Below are positions 15,101 to 30,100 of a stretch of 64,000 nucleotides of DNA, in pieces. Below the pieces are notes generated by a model. It searched no databases and had not been told where the DNA came from. It saw only the letters and a list, made by a program, of their open reading frames with translations. A program made the translations under genes and the position numbers. The DNA is from Arcuatula senhousia (Eukaryota > Mollusca > Bivalvia > Mytilida > Mytilidae): assembly GCA_963971305.1 (NCBI GenBank), contig OZ020317.1, forward strand, positions 15,952,001-16,016,000, in the 5' to 3' direction. Positions within the stretch are counted from its first letter, which is position 1; each line of letters begins with the position of its first letter.

Positions 15101-18100
15101 ACCTGGCCAAAGGCCATGTGAGCTATTGCCATCACTTGGCGTCCGTCGTCGTCGTCGTCGTCGTCCGTCGTCGTCGTCGTCCGTCGTCGTCGTCGTCGTT
15201 AACTTTTCTTCAAACTTCTTCTCCTCTGAAACGGCTGCACAGATTCAAACCAAATTTGGTCTGGTAGTACTTTAGGGTACCCCCCACAGAACTGATGTGG
15301 GGATTTTTGATTCGTCGAAAAACATGGCCGCCGTTGCTAAAAATAGACCAGGGGGGGGTCAGACTACTGTTTTTGGCTTGTAAATCAAAAAGTATAAGAG
15401 ATAGATGAAATCTGATGCCACGCTACTGCTTCAGCATCAAAAGCTCTACAAAAGTCTCCATTGAGTCGAAGTTGTCAGATGACCCCTTATGGGAGTTACG
15501 GCCCCTTAAAGGTGAAAAATAGCATTTTTTCATGTTTTTGGCCTATGGCTGTTGATTGCTTAAATGTTCAGCTCATTTAGCTCTACAAAAGTCTCCATAA
15601 GGTCAAAGTTTTCAAATGACCCCTTATAGGGGTTATGGCCCCTTAAAGGCAAAAATAGAGTTTTTGGCCTATAGAATGAAAACTATTGCAGATAGAGAAA
15701 AGCTGTTGCTTGCTTAAATGTTCAGCTCATTTAGCTCTACAAAAGTCTCCATAGGGTCAAAGTTGTCAGATGACCCCTTATAGGGATTATGGCCCTTTAA
15801 AGGTGAAAAATAGTGTTTTTTGCTTTGGAATGAAAACTATTGCAGATAGAGAAAAGCTTTTTATTGCTTAAACATTCAGCTCATTTAGCTATACAAAAGT
15901 CTTCAAAGGGTTGACATTATGACCAGGTGAGCGATTCAGGCTCCCGGGAGCCTCTTGTTTCTTTTGTCTTAGATTTTTGGCACTGCTGTGCGTTTTACTT
16001 CTTGTTATTTAATTTATTCATTAATCTTTTTTAAATATTGCTAATTTTTAAATCTGTGCTTTATCATTTCAGTGCCTAAACGTCCACCACCAATGAGACC
16101 TCGACCTCGTATGTATAATTAGATATTTAAGATAGATTAACATTAAACACACGATATGTATGCTGTAAATTCATTGATTTCCGCCATGTCCGTGGGGATA
16201 CATTTTATGGATTCTCCTTAAATTACATTATGTTGAATTTTCCATTTCATGATTTTAACATTTATCCAGAAGGAATTTGTTTAAATTTAACATTTCGTTT
16301 TTGTTGACTGGCACTGACGATACATTTTTGTACCCACATAAGTCAAACCCAAACGAATGATAATACCCTCCCCCCGTTTGCATGATGCCATGAGATTAAA
16401 ATGACTGTTATATTTATACAACATTGTCTTAAAAATAGTATTTTGGCCTTGAACCTAAGCCGATGTAACATTTTAAATAGAACCTAAAACTCAGCAATTC
16501 AAAGAAGAAAGTTTTGAATAGTTTACCTTTTAATAAGACAAATATATGACAAAAATAATTAGCATGGCGGAAACCACTTTTTATTTTTTTTTTAGACAAA
16601 CATGATATAAAGCAAAGAAACTGCCCTTTTCTATCTGTTCTTCACCCTCTATACTTCTATATTTCTTTCTATTTTAAGATGAACCCACTGTCCGTGTATT
16701 AAGGCCCAGATACAGATCCGCATATGGCAGTCCCGTTACATTAGAATGTGAGGTAGACTCATACCCTCCCCATACTGAAGTCCAATGGATAAAAGTAAAC
16801 CCAAACAACAGCCCAGTGGTGATAGACAGACGGTATTCTGGAGCTACTGCGAGAAACCCTTCTTTAACAATTAATAGCCCAGACTTCAATGACGAAGGTC
16901 AATACATCTGCACCGCAACAAATGCTGCAGGGACTGGCAGGAGTGGAACAACAGAGCTACAAGTTGAAGGAAGTACGTACATAATCATTTGTTCAGCAGT
17001 ATTCTTGTTGTATATGACTATTTTTTTTTTAATTTTACGTATTTACGCAGAGTGAATTACAGAGTATACGGTAGTATAAAATCGTTTTCTCTAATCAAAG
17101 TCAAGATTTTTTCTAGAACGGAAGAAATCATGAAATTGAATAATTTCCTTCCACATTGAATAATGATCCGGAATAATCTGATTTCAAGAGGATTACATCA
17201 GTTTAAGTTTTAAGTAGAAAACGCGTTTTTGAATTCGTTAAAATGTTCCATGTTGTTAGACTTAATGAAAAGAAAGAATGAAGATATACAGTAATACTAG
17301 TATTTGATTTTAACTAAAAAAGATACCACGGTTAGTAGAAGACGCTGCCTAATATCTGATTCAGTCACATTTTTAAAATTTTCAACGGAAACCTAGCAAT
17401 CCTCACCATCGCTTTTTATGTGACCAATGGTCGCTTGCTCGCCTTCTTACAATAGGTCCTATATCAAAACTTTTAATACATATACATGTGTAATTCGAAC
17501 CAAATCTAGAAGGGGTGGGTCTACACAACTCGGGAAAAGGGGGTCACCTATCAAGGGTTCAAGACAATTCTTTTTAATGTACAGAATGTTTAGAAAAAAT
17601 AATTTTCGAATGAATGACGAAAGGTTCATCTCCCTCAACACATCCACCAGCCTCTGTTATTTGTTCCTCGAACGGTCAATGGACACTGTGCATTTCTTTT
17701 TATCAATATTAGGTCCACCAGTTGCCCAAATACGTCAAGATACATATGAAGGAGACCTCAACAGAGAAATAACTCTGGAATGTGATGTCTCTGGTAATCC
17801 AGCTGTCACCTCAGTCTACTGGATGAAAGAAGATGGCGGAACCCTTGTAAGAGTTGATACTTCGTTTCGACGTTTCTCAGCTGTGTCTTCATCATCCCCA
17901 TCTTTGACCATAACAGACCTAGAGACCTCGGATTCTGGTGTCTATCAGTGCTTCGCTGAAAACATCGTTAGTACTGGTTCTAGTGAGAAGACAAATTTGA
18001 ATGTAAACTGTAAGTAGGAAATATATTTATTGTCAAGTTATAGCTCACAGTTTTCTTTGTTTTAATTTGAAAACAAATAACCAGGTGAATGTTAACCTTA

Positions 18101-21100
18101 ACCAGCACCAATTATATCGACCATATACATAACAAGGGGAGAAACATAGTAATTTAAATCAATGGAATGTAAACAATCGGCACATGTCTTAAACATATAA
18201 TAAGCGTTATGCAAGTCAGACGAAAGGGGCTATTAATCATTATCGGGAACTCTGGTCCTTCAGCAGAATGCTATATATGATTTTTTTTGTTTCAGTGCCA
18301 ATAACACTGCCACCAACATCAAGTCGTAAGTTTATTTCTGTTTTTTATATTCTTTTTTATTTTTTTTATTCAAAGACTTTATCATGAATCTTTTTTTTTT
18401 ATTTTCACTAACATTTATTTAATTTAGGAGAAAAGACCGAATGGATTCTATATATATTGCTATAGCAAAATTGTTGTATTCATTAATTACATCAGTGCTA
18501 GGAAAATGAATTTAATATTCGTATTTATATAGTGCACGTGTAATGCCTTTTCTAAAAACACTAAGGAAACATGTTTATACTATTGGCTTGGGCAAAATAA
18601 AGATAACTAATATTTTAAAGAAATTCAGTATAATTGCTTTTCAGTTGTCAATAAAAAAGTAAAATCAAGAATTGACAAGTAAAGTTTGTCTTATAAGACG
18701 TTTTTGCTTTAATAGTGTTAATATGTGTTAATTTTTTCTAATATTGCTTGCAGCTTGTGGGTTAGCAAAGGTTGACATTGTCATTATACTAGACTCATCA
18801 ACCAGTGTCGGCGCTGACAATTATGAAAAGATGAAAAGCTTCTGTAAAGAGTTTCTAAAGAACGCAGATTTAGATTCAGGAAACGTACGTGTTGGCATAT
18901 TAACGTACAGCACAGATGTCAAGGAAGAGTTTTACTTGAACAGCTACAGTACTGCTACTGATGTCATGGCGGCTATTGACAACATAAAATACAGATACGG
19001 AAGCACTAACACTGCTGACAGTCTAAAAATTATGAGGACAAAAATGTTTACACAGGCGTATGGTGACAGGCAAGGGGTCCCCGATATTGGTATCATTTTA
19101 ACCGATGGTGTGTCCAACATTAATTCTAGACGTACCATTCCTGAGGCTGAAAATGCCAGAGCTGCAAATATCCATATCTATGCTATTGGTATTGGATTGA
19201 CAGATACCAGAGAGTTGGATGGTATTGCCTCACAGCCTGCAAGTGAAAACAGCTTTAATGTCCAAAGTTTTGACGAATTGGCAGTGCTGAGTGAAAAGGT
19301 TTTTGAAGCATTCTGTCCAGGTAACGATACTATTGTAAAATAATGTAAACATTAGTTTTTCGGTCCATCTGTTTATTTTTTAATCACATCAAGTTTACAA
19401 TAGCTTCGAAGGTAAGTAAAAAACATAACTCGTATCTGTAAAGCAAATGGTACTCTTATATTTATATCATAGACATCACATTGCCAAAATAAAATCAAAA
19501 CGTGACGTCAAATAAATCCATAAAGTAGTTACTGTAAAAATGATTCATGTATTTCTTTGTGCTGTAAAATAAATAAAATATGTTCAACACAAGAATTGTT
19601 TTCAACAGTTGCCACAACTCCTACTCCCAGAGACACCGGATATGATTTGGTGGTTATCATGGATTCATCCGTATCACAGGAGTATTTTGATTGGATGAAA
19701 TCATTTACACGTAATCTAGCAGGCGTCATCAGCGTTGATGACGACGAATTCCGTATTGGATTGTTGAGATACAGTACTGATTCTGATACTCAGTTCAATT
19801 TGGATGATTACAGTACCAGCGCGGAGGTCCAAGATGCCGTTGATGACGTCACTTACAAAGGTGGGTTGACCAATACAGGGGCTGCAATCGACTACGCAAG
19901 AACCAATATGTTTGTTCCAAGAGAGGGAGACCGCGACTTTGCTAGAAACTTTATCTTGTTGATTACGGGACAAGACAGGAGCTTGAGTACAAATGATGCT
20001 TGGCGAGCTGCAGAAAGGGCGGAAACGGACGGGATACAGCTATATGTAATCGGACTGGATATTGATGACTGTGTTGAGGTAGATGAGACTTCGTCCCACC
20101 CTCTGAGTACTTATGAATATCTCATCAGGAATGAGGGAGAACTAGAAGCAGTACCAGCACAGATCTATGAAGGATTATTAGGAAGTAAGTGTTGTTAATA
20201 ACTTACACTGGATTAGGAAACAAATTAAATCTCTATGTGAATTCCTCTTAATTTCACAATTTTGTAGTTTTAGACAGTAACTGATATAGCTGTTAAAGCG
20301 GTGCTCATAGGTATTACACTCATAGAGTATTTTTCCTTTTACGGGCTTAAAACTGTCAACGGTAAGGTTCTTCTAACAGTATTATCCTTTTCCATACATA
20401 AATGGATCTTCGGTATAATTCAGACTCCGTTATATACATGTTTGTAGGCATTATTTGGGTAATCATATTCCCATTTTATTCATGTTTAGCATTTAAACTT
20501 TTTGACTAGAGTGAAAGAGGTTACAAGTGCGCATTAGCCAATACGGCCACCGATAAATTTTTAACCCAACATAAAGTGTAGGAGAAAATACAGAAATGAA
20601 TTTCATTGGTTGATATATTTGTTTATCTAAATATAGCATTAGGTAAGCATTTGAAAAGTAATGGCAAAGAAATTATGAAGTCACCTATGTGCTTATATTT
20701 ACGTGAAAATGAGCAATTAAAATAACGTTAAAAAGCATCCCCTTTTTTTCAACCGAAAATAAGGCCCATAAACGCAGAATGACAACCAACTTTTTATTGG
20801 CTAAAATTAAACATATGCATGTCAACACAAAGGTTCTGATCAATTTAAAAAAAACAAAAACAAAAAAACTTGAAACCCCCCCCCCCCCATATAGAAAATG
20901 CATTGTAAACCTTGCGCATTTGTAACAATTAGATGAGTCTGAAATAGTGCGTCAAACAGAAAAGGCTATTGCCTTGAACTTTGTCTTTTTGTTCTTTCTA
21001 TCAACACAAGTAGTGATGGGTATTGCCGCTGTAGGAGTTTTACTTCCCTCAATAGGTACCCCATCCTGGTATTAATACTTTTGTGCTTGAGAATACATCA

Positions 21101-24100
21101 AAACTATGAAATTTCAAATGGTCAATAGGCTTGTTCCTACCCATTATTTGATCATATGATTGATTGGCTTTGCCATATTTATTTAAATGTTTTTTAAAGG
21201 GTTTTTCGTCTTCTTATCCCAAAAAAAGCAACAACAAAAAATAGATACAAAAATATGCAAACTTTTACAAAAAGTTTATGTATTACTGTTGATATGTTTA
21301 ACTATTGTTTTTTTCTATTTTTATTTAAACTTTTTAATTTTATTTCTAGTGCCTAAGAATCCCCCACCCATGCGACCAAGGCCAGGTAAGTCCTTTTCTA
21401 ACAATTTCTCAGCTTATACAGATCTAAATCAAAATCCTTGTTATTGTGCATTAATCATAGGCATGGTAATACATCAATCCCAACTGTTCAACTTTTCAAA
21501 GTAACTGGCTTGGCAACTTTATAAATTGCTTAACCAATTGGTTGAACAGATGAAACCAATTGACAAGAAAAAAGCAGTGCAGTGCAGAAAATTAAAATAT
21601 CTTACCAACTGTTCTGTTTCAGAGCTGTAATAATAATTTCAATGTGACTTGGTCATTTCGACATCAAATAGCCAACAACAAAATGTAAAAGAATTCCAAA
21701 ATGTGCAAATTTGATCTTTTAAAGTCTAAATACCAGTACCATAGGGCACATTGTTAATTTATAAAAATGAATATAAATAGTAGATGCAAGAAAATTGTGC
21801 AAGGTATTTTATTTTTAAAGGATTATTTGGTTACCTGAATAAAATAAAGGGAGACAATTTTTGTCAACTCAATAAATGTGATTGTCAATTTAAAAAACAA
21901 GATTATTGTATCCCTTAAACGTTTTAAAGCATAAAATAACCCTTAAAAAATAATAACACCTTGAAAAATTTTCATGCACTTACGAGGCCTAATATATATT
22001 GATATAAATTAACAATGTGCCCTTTGGTATTCTGACTTTATAAAGATTTAATTTGCACATTTTGGAATCCTTTTACATTTTGTTATTGGTTATTTGTTTA
22101 AGAAATGACAGAGTCACATTTAGATATTATTACATCTCTGAAACAGAACAATTGGTATTATATTGATTTTTCTGCACTGCCCTGCCTCATTTCTTGTCAA
22201 TTGGTTTCATCTTTTCAACCAATTGGCTAAGCAATTTAAAAAATTGCCAAGCCAGTTACTTTGAAAAGTTGAACAGTTGGAATTGGTAAACGACCACGCC
22301 TCTGATTAATGCACAATAAAGAAAAGTATATTATATATATTACATATTTTGTTTATAAACTAAAGTTAAAAACGAGCAACACTAAGAAACAAACAGTTGT
22401 TGGATGTAAAATAAAAAAAACTTAACCACTAGTTTTTGTTAGATTTTAAGATTACTAAAAAGTTTTTTGACAAGAAAAGAGGCAGTGCAGTGCAGAAAAA
22501 TAAATATAATACCAACTGTTCTGTTTCAGAGATGTAATAATATTTAAATGTGACTCTGTCTTTTCTTAAACAAATATAACCAATAACAAAATGTAAAAGG
22601 ATTCCAAAATGTGCAAATTAAATCTTTAAAAAAAATGTTATTTTTAGACAAACCAAATGTAAGGGTGTTAGAGCCAGAATATTCTGCTAGATATGGCGAA
22701 TCCGTTACTCTAGATTGTATTATAAACTCGGGACCTCCTGTCACTGATGTAACTTGGTATAGAGTTACCAATGGGGAAAGAACTCCGGTAACATTGAGCA
22801 GAAGATATTCCGGATCTACACAAGAATATCCTCCTTTGACCATAGAAACAACAGAACTTAACGATGAAGGAGCCTATGTTTGTTCAGCAGAAAACGCAGC
22901 TGGAAGGGGCTTTAGCGATCAAACTTCTATAAAAGTAGTTGGAGGTATGTGTGTAGTTTCAAATTTATATATGCATGCCCTAGCTTGCACGTACATTGTA
23001 CATCTTGGCAAATATGATATAAAACTTTTCTAGCATACAGTAAAAAAAATTAAACCCGAAATAAAGGTCTTAGAACATTTACAAACTTTTTAGTCTCTTG
23101 TATTATTTGGATGTTATGCATGCTTGATTTGCTTCCATTTACAGTGCTTCCATCATTAAAGTGCTAATTTCAACTTACAGTTTTCCACCTAGGTGCTGGG
23201 TACATACTGAGAATGCACCTTTTTTCTGGTGCAGTACGTTTCTGTTACTTCATTCTTAATGAAACATACATTTGCCATTCTTTTTCAGATCCACCAAATG
23301 TTCAGTTCTTAGACAATGAATATGTTGGCGATGAAAGCAAAGATATAACACTAGCTTGTACTATTTACGCAAATCCAAGAACGACTAGAATCTACTGGCG
23401 AAGAGAAGTTAATGGTAGAATGGAAGATATTGATACGTCATCCCCTAAATATTCCCAGGATGCTGTTTCTTCACTCACTATCAAGAACCTTGAACCCTCA
23501 GATGCCGGTGATTACCAATGCCTGGCCGACAATCCGTTTGGAACAGGAAGTGATAGGAAGCCTCTTAGGGTAAATAAATGTAAGTTTATTTATGAATGTA
23601 TAAATACAAATGACAACAAAGTTTTGCTACGCCTGACGCGCGTTTCGTCTATTGAAGACTCATCAGAGGCGCTCTTCCAAAAATATTGAAAATGCCAAAC
23701 ACTGTATGAATATGAAGAGCATAGAACAGTATAACCAAAAATACCAAACTGGGGAACCAAATTAGTGCATAGTAAGATACCCACTAGAAAACTTTTTTTT
23801 AGTATACTTGGTATAAAATATTTAAAAAAAGGTTCATGAATTACATATGTTACAGACGAATATAATTTAAAAAAGCTTTAAACGAATGTCCAAAAACTAT
23901 TTTTTTTCATTCATAAAGACTTGTAAAAGCATAATTAAGATGAAATGTTATTTATTAATACTTAAAAACTTTCGAACAACGGCATGTTGAAATTAAAATG
24001 AACCGGAGAAGGACAATAGGGTATGCTAAGGTGGTTTCATTCTAGATGATAGAGATGTTTTCCCACCAAACGTCAAGTGATCTTTTACCATAACTTATAT

Positions 24101-27100
24101 TAGTTTCTGCCAAACTTATCATGTCTGATTTGAGAAAAAAATATAAATGTAAGACATACGATTTTTACAAATCCATTTGCTGAACTATAGGATGGCATCA
24201 AAATGAGATATTAACTTATCTCTTTCCGTCATGTAGATGATAACATTTACAGGCACTAAACATTTAGATTTTATTTTTTTACTTACATACACTAGATTTA
24301 TCTTTAAAACTCATTGGTGTGATAGAAAAGTAACATTTGTTTAATGTAATTGTTAAAATAAAATCTACATAGATATTATTATCATAAATATCCTTAATTG
24401 TAGTCACAGTCACGCTACCACCGACCTCCAGTCGTAAGTACATATAGTGTATATATCAACCTTTTAATAAATGGTTTTTTTTCAAGTTTCTTCACGTAGT
24501 TGCCAATGAAACAAAACCTTAAATCAAGAATTTACAAAAGACCCTCAAGATAGAGTTTTAATTACAAACGAAAAAAAGTAATAAGTATGGAACCCCTTTT
24601 CCATATTTCAAATAAATGCATTTTATACCCATAATAAGGTGCATTGTATATATTATCTTAGATCTAAAATCACAAGGTTTAAACAGAAAGAGATATTATT
24701 TTTGTTTTTTATGGTTAGAACTCTTTTTATACTAATGTTTTTTTTATTCAAAACTACATTTACATTTTTTTCAGCATGTGGATTAGCACAGGTTGACATT
24801 GTCATCATCCTTGATTCCTCTACAAGTGTCGGTGATGACAATTATCAAAAGATGAAGGACTTCTGTAAAGACTTCCTTAAGAATGCCGATTTAGATTCTG
24901 GAAATGTCCAGATTGGTATTGTCTCGTACAGTACCGGGGTACATATAGAATTCCACATGAACAGTTATAGCACTTCTCAGGACATTATGACAGCTATTGA
25001 TAACATTCCATATCGGTATGGTAGTACAAACACTGCCGATGGTTTAAAAACAATGAGAACACAAATGTATACTGTTGCTAATGGTGATCGTATTGGTGTC
25101 CCGGATATTGTAATCATTTTGACTGATGGTGTTTCTAACATAAATTCTCGTAGAACAATTCCTGAGGCAGTATTAGCAAGAGATCAAGGCATTCATATCT
25201 ATGCTGTTGGTATTGGTCTTACAGACACTAGAGAACTGGATGCAATGGCAACACCGCCTGCAGAAGAAAACAGCTTTAATGTACAGACGTTTGACGAATT
25301 AGCTGGACTTACTGAACGTGTGTTCCAAGCGTTCTGTCCAGGTACAAAATGAATCAGTAATAGTTATACTTTGTTCTTGATTGCATGTAGCCTTCTGAAA
25401 TTTGGAAGGTATAGAATAAAATTTTACAGCACTATTAAATATCTTTTGAGGACTATTGACTATGAGAGTTGATAACATTTATTTTCATCAGTTGTATTCT
25501 TTAAACTAACTTTACTTTAGCCCATTAAATAATACGACATCAAAATAAACCCAAAACAAGTTATAAAGATTTCTCAATATTTCTATCTTACAGTTGCAAC
25601 AACCGTTGCACCAAGAGACACTGGTTATGATTTGGTTGTCATTCTTGATTCCTCTGTTTCTCAAGAATATTTTGATTGGATGAAATCATTTACACGTAAT
25701 CTAGCAGGAGTCCTCAGCGTAGATGATGACGAATTCCGTATTGGGTTGTTGAGATACAGTACGGATTCAGATACCCAATTTAATTTAGATGATTATGGTA
25801 CTAGTTCAGATATCCAAGACGCCGTAGACGACGTCACTTACAAAAGTGGGTTGACTAATACAGGCGCTGCCATCGACTACGCCAGAACAAATATGTTTGT
25901 TCCAAGGGAGGGAGATCGCGACTTTGCTAGAAACTTTATCGTGCTGATAACAGGTCAGGATAGAAGTTTGAGTACAAACGATGCTTGGCGAGCAGCAGAA
26001 AGAGCAGAAACTGATGGAATTCAGCTATATGTTATCGGCCTGAATATTGGTGACCGCGTTGAGGTTGACGAAACTTCTTCACACCCTCTTAGTACTTATC
26101 AGTACCTCATCAGGAATGAGGGTGAACTGGAGGCAGTTCCAGCACAGATTTATGAAGGATTGCTTGGAAGTAAGTATATATATTTTATATTTTCTGAGTG
26201 ATATTTAAAGTCATTAGGTTTTACAAAAAAAATATGCTAAAATAATATAAAAAATAGTTTGTTTGCTTTTTATTTATTCTAAGAATATGAAAGGTTTGAG
26301 TTGATAAATACTAGTATACAATTTATAATTCAATAGTGATGTTTTAAAAGATATTAATCCATAGCCCTGAAAATCCCATCGTAAGAAATTATTCTCTATT
26401 ATAATTAATTTTAGGGAAAATGCTAGCGAAATAAAATTGTCAACATCCAACTAGGCATTTCAATTTTAATATTTTGTTTATTGTTCTATATGCATTTCAC
26501 ATTTATATGGTGTTTAATATTTCCAACATTTGATGAGTCGCTTGTCAGGCAAAACCAACTTTTCACGTGGAGTTCGTTGTAAACACGATTTCATTTAAAT
26601 TATGGTCAGCTATACTCTCTCAAAACAGTTATGCAACAGTGGAAAATTTCCCTATATGTTTTAAGTAAACCTACCTAAATATAAAATGATATTGCCAAGC
26701 CGTTTTTCAATCAGTTTTTTATCAAATAAAAACCAAGAAAAAGACATACAAGTGAAGTTTATTTTTATGATTTGGACAAAATTCTAGCTGTTACGGTTTT
26801 TGATAGAACGTGAGTAGAACATAACCGATGTTTTTCCACGGAAAATGTTGGTTGATTTAAACGGGTTGTTGACGCATAAAATTAACAATTGATTTCTTGT
26901 TATGATATCTTAAAACCGGTGACGTTACGATTTTTCTAAAAATAAATTTCAATCATTTCTCGTTCTTTTGGTTTTTATTTCATTAAAATCGGTTAAGAAA
27001 TTGCTTTGCAATACAAAAATAAAATTAGGTAGGTTTATTTAAAAAATATATCGAAATTTTGTATTGTTGCGTAACTTTTTTGAGTGAGAATATTTCAATT

Positions 27101-30100
27101 GCAATAAATCAATCAAAACTCTTATTTGTACATATTAAATGATTTCATTATAAAATTAAAAGGTAAAATTTTTGATTCTGACAACTTATTCATGCCCGTT
27201 TGCCAAATCACTCATCTTCTACATTTTCAAGAGATAAATAAATATTCGTTTTATTTTTTCCTAGTGCCTCGATATCCTCCACCAATGAGACCAAGACCAA
27301 GTAAGTCGTATATGTAGTATGTAGAAATTTCACGATTTGGTATTTCCGCAAAAACGGGTTATTTGTGAGGTGTTTGCATCACAAGGACGTTAAGTCTAGG
27401 TGTGTTCTCGTCAAATGACAAATGAGTAAACATTGAATTATAAAAGTATTTTTTGTTTATTTTCCAAAAATTAGTTGTGAATCTTTTTTTTCATTTTTCA
27501 TAATATTTGTTTGGTAAATTTATACAGCTTAAAAGAAATAATCTTTATGTCTGGCATGTCTAAATAAAATGTGTTTTGCAAATATTTATGATATGATATG
27601 ATTTGTTATGTATTTTTAAGACAAACCATCTGTTAGAGTTCTGTATCCTGAATACCGTGCACAATATGGTCGTTCAGTGACCTTAGAATGTGTTGTGGAT
27701 TCTAAACCTCCACATTCAGATGTCACGTGGTACAGAGTTACAAATGGAGAGAGAACTCCAGTGACCGTAAACAGAAATTATGAGGGATCGACTGTTAATT
27801 CGCCGTCTTTGACGATTAAATCTGCCGACCTTAATGATGGTGGGGCCTATGTTTGTTCTGCTGAAAATCCAGCTGGTAGAGGTTTTAGCGAGGAGACAAC
27901 TGTGAGGGTATCTGGGGGTATGTTTTATATACTGCAGCCCTTAATTTCTGAGGAGAAAAGATTGTGTTTTTAAGATTACGTAGAGGCTATATTTGATCAA
28001 TTGCTTCTTATAGCTTTTATTATTTTACTTAGAATGAGTCCAGTAATAATCAAAGAAACATGTATTTTGAACACACTTAAAATGCGAAACAAAAGCATAC
28101 AAAGCAACCAAATAGATTGAATAGTGTCATAAATGGATCTGGCCCCAATTTCATAAAACATTTCAAATTTGAGATTCCATCAAATCCTTCCTCAACTGAG
28201 ATTTCTTGCAATTTCATTGGTCAATATTTGAGTTGAGGACACATTTGAGGAAATCTCAAATGTAAGAAGTTTTATGAAACTGTGGCCTGGTGTCATTGTT
28301 TACATTTTAAAGATCAAGGCGTTTAACAGCAAACCATTATCACTAGTAAAGCCAAAAATCCTTTGAATGAACATAATGTGTTTGACGTGTCTTGTTTGCA
28401 CTAGACTCATTAATTGTTCATTAGTTCAATTTCAGTAGTTTATCTTCAAGACCGATCAAGTAATGTCAAGTGTAGTACTAGTTACTCCTGATTTTACTGG
28501 ACACCATCTTGATTTTACTTGAATTACTTTAAAAAGAATATGCTGAATTTATACTGAATTCTTTAGAATTTCTAGACACTTTGAGAGTTCAGTAAATCTA
28601 GTAGTAACAAGTAGGTATTGTCCGTTATAGTAGTGAAATGTTCTTCTAGTGTTACTATAAATAGGAATTGACATGACCTAGAAGGAAAAGTGAATAAATG
28701 CATATTTTCAGTCTCTAAAATACAACATAAGAATAATATAATGCTGTTTTTGCATCTTAAGGGATGTAATAAAACGTAATTTTGTATATTTTTATATAGA
28801 AGGCCCAATTGTAAGAATACCAGAAGATGAATATGTCGAATACTTAGGAGAAGACGTAACAATTGATTGTGATGTTACTTCAAATCCAAGAGCCACGAGG
28901 GTTTACTGGAAGAGAGCAGAAACTGGCGAAATTATTGATACACCATCTTCTAAGTACCAGGCTCTTGGTACATCGCTGACGATCAGAAGCTTGGAAACAT
29001 CGGACTCTGGGGACTATGTCTGTGCAGCAGAAAATATTTTCGGAAGTGCCGAAGATAGAAAACCCCTTCGAGTTTTGTGTAAGTTTGTAAAATCATATAA
29101 AGGATATTGCTGAAGAACAGATTCTGTGATATTGTCTTTCTTCCTTGGGTAAAGTCTAAATTGTCTGATACTTTTGTCTATATTTATTTACTCCATAATG
29201 TATTTGAAACAATGTTAATCAAGGGGAGTTATTAAACAAATAAAACAGTTACATACAAAAATGATGAAAAAAAAACATAGAAACGTTGATATACATTATC
29301 ATTTTTACAATTCTTTTAGCTACTGCATATTTACAATTATGTATGGCTTTAAGCATGTATCATTGATGAATCACTTATAAGATATCTTCCAAAAATATTT
29401 TCTGTGTAAGTTTTGTTTCATTGTTATACATTTACCCATTACCATGGTTTGTTTTTAAGGTATTTGACCTGCTCTTAACAATTATTATTAAGTTTATAAT
29501 AGTTTTGTTTTAAATAAAGTTACCATGACAAAACAACATGGTTTGAGATTTAAGCAGGAACTGCTTACTCTTCCGGAGCACCTGAGTTCACTCTTGTTTC
29601 GACTGGAGTTCGCGTTGTTGATTGATGTTCAGTTGTTTTGTGTTTCCATGTTTTACCTGTTGTCTGGTTTTGTCCCATTCTTGTTGGTGTTTACTGGTTT
29701 TGTCTCTGCCCTTTCGGACTTTTGACCCATTGGTACCTCTGCTTCTTTCTAACATCAGTATAGACACTATTTGAGCAAATACGAAAAAGTGAAGATTAAA
29801 TTAATAAAGAATATCAACATGTCTACTTGTTCACATAACAAGCTGTAATTAAGAAAAAACCACAATGGCCAATCGCGCGCAGCATTCAACGAGGCCAGTA
29901 GCATAGTAGGCCAGTAGGCGCTGCTCGTCGTTCTGCAATTTGACCATGGTCTAAATAAAATGCATATAATTCAAATCCAGCCCTGAAATAGTCACAGGTA
30001 GACACCATTCTTAAACAAAGAACAGGCAACATTAAAAAGACAAGTACAAAAAGCTTTGTCAAAGATTCCTGGCATAGGTTCAAGCACATATAAAATCTTA

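Noticed and set aside
15140..15200. Regular GTC repeats resembling a direct-repeat array
   Set aside because: Simple microsatellite inside a bivalve-type element; no unique spacers, so not CRISPR.
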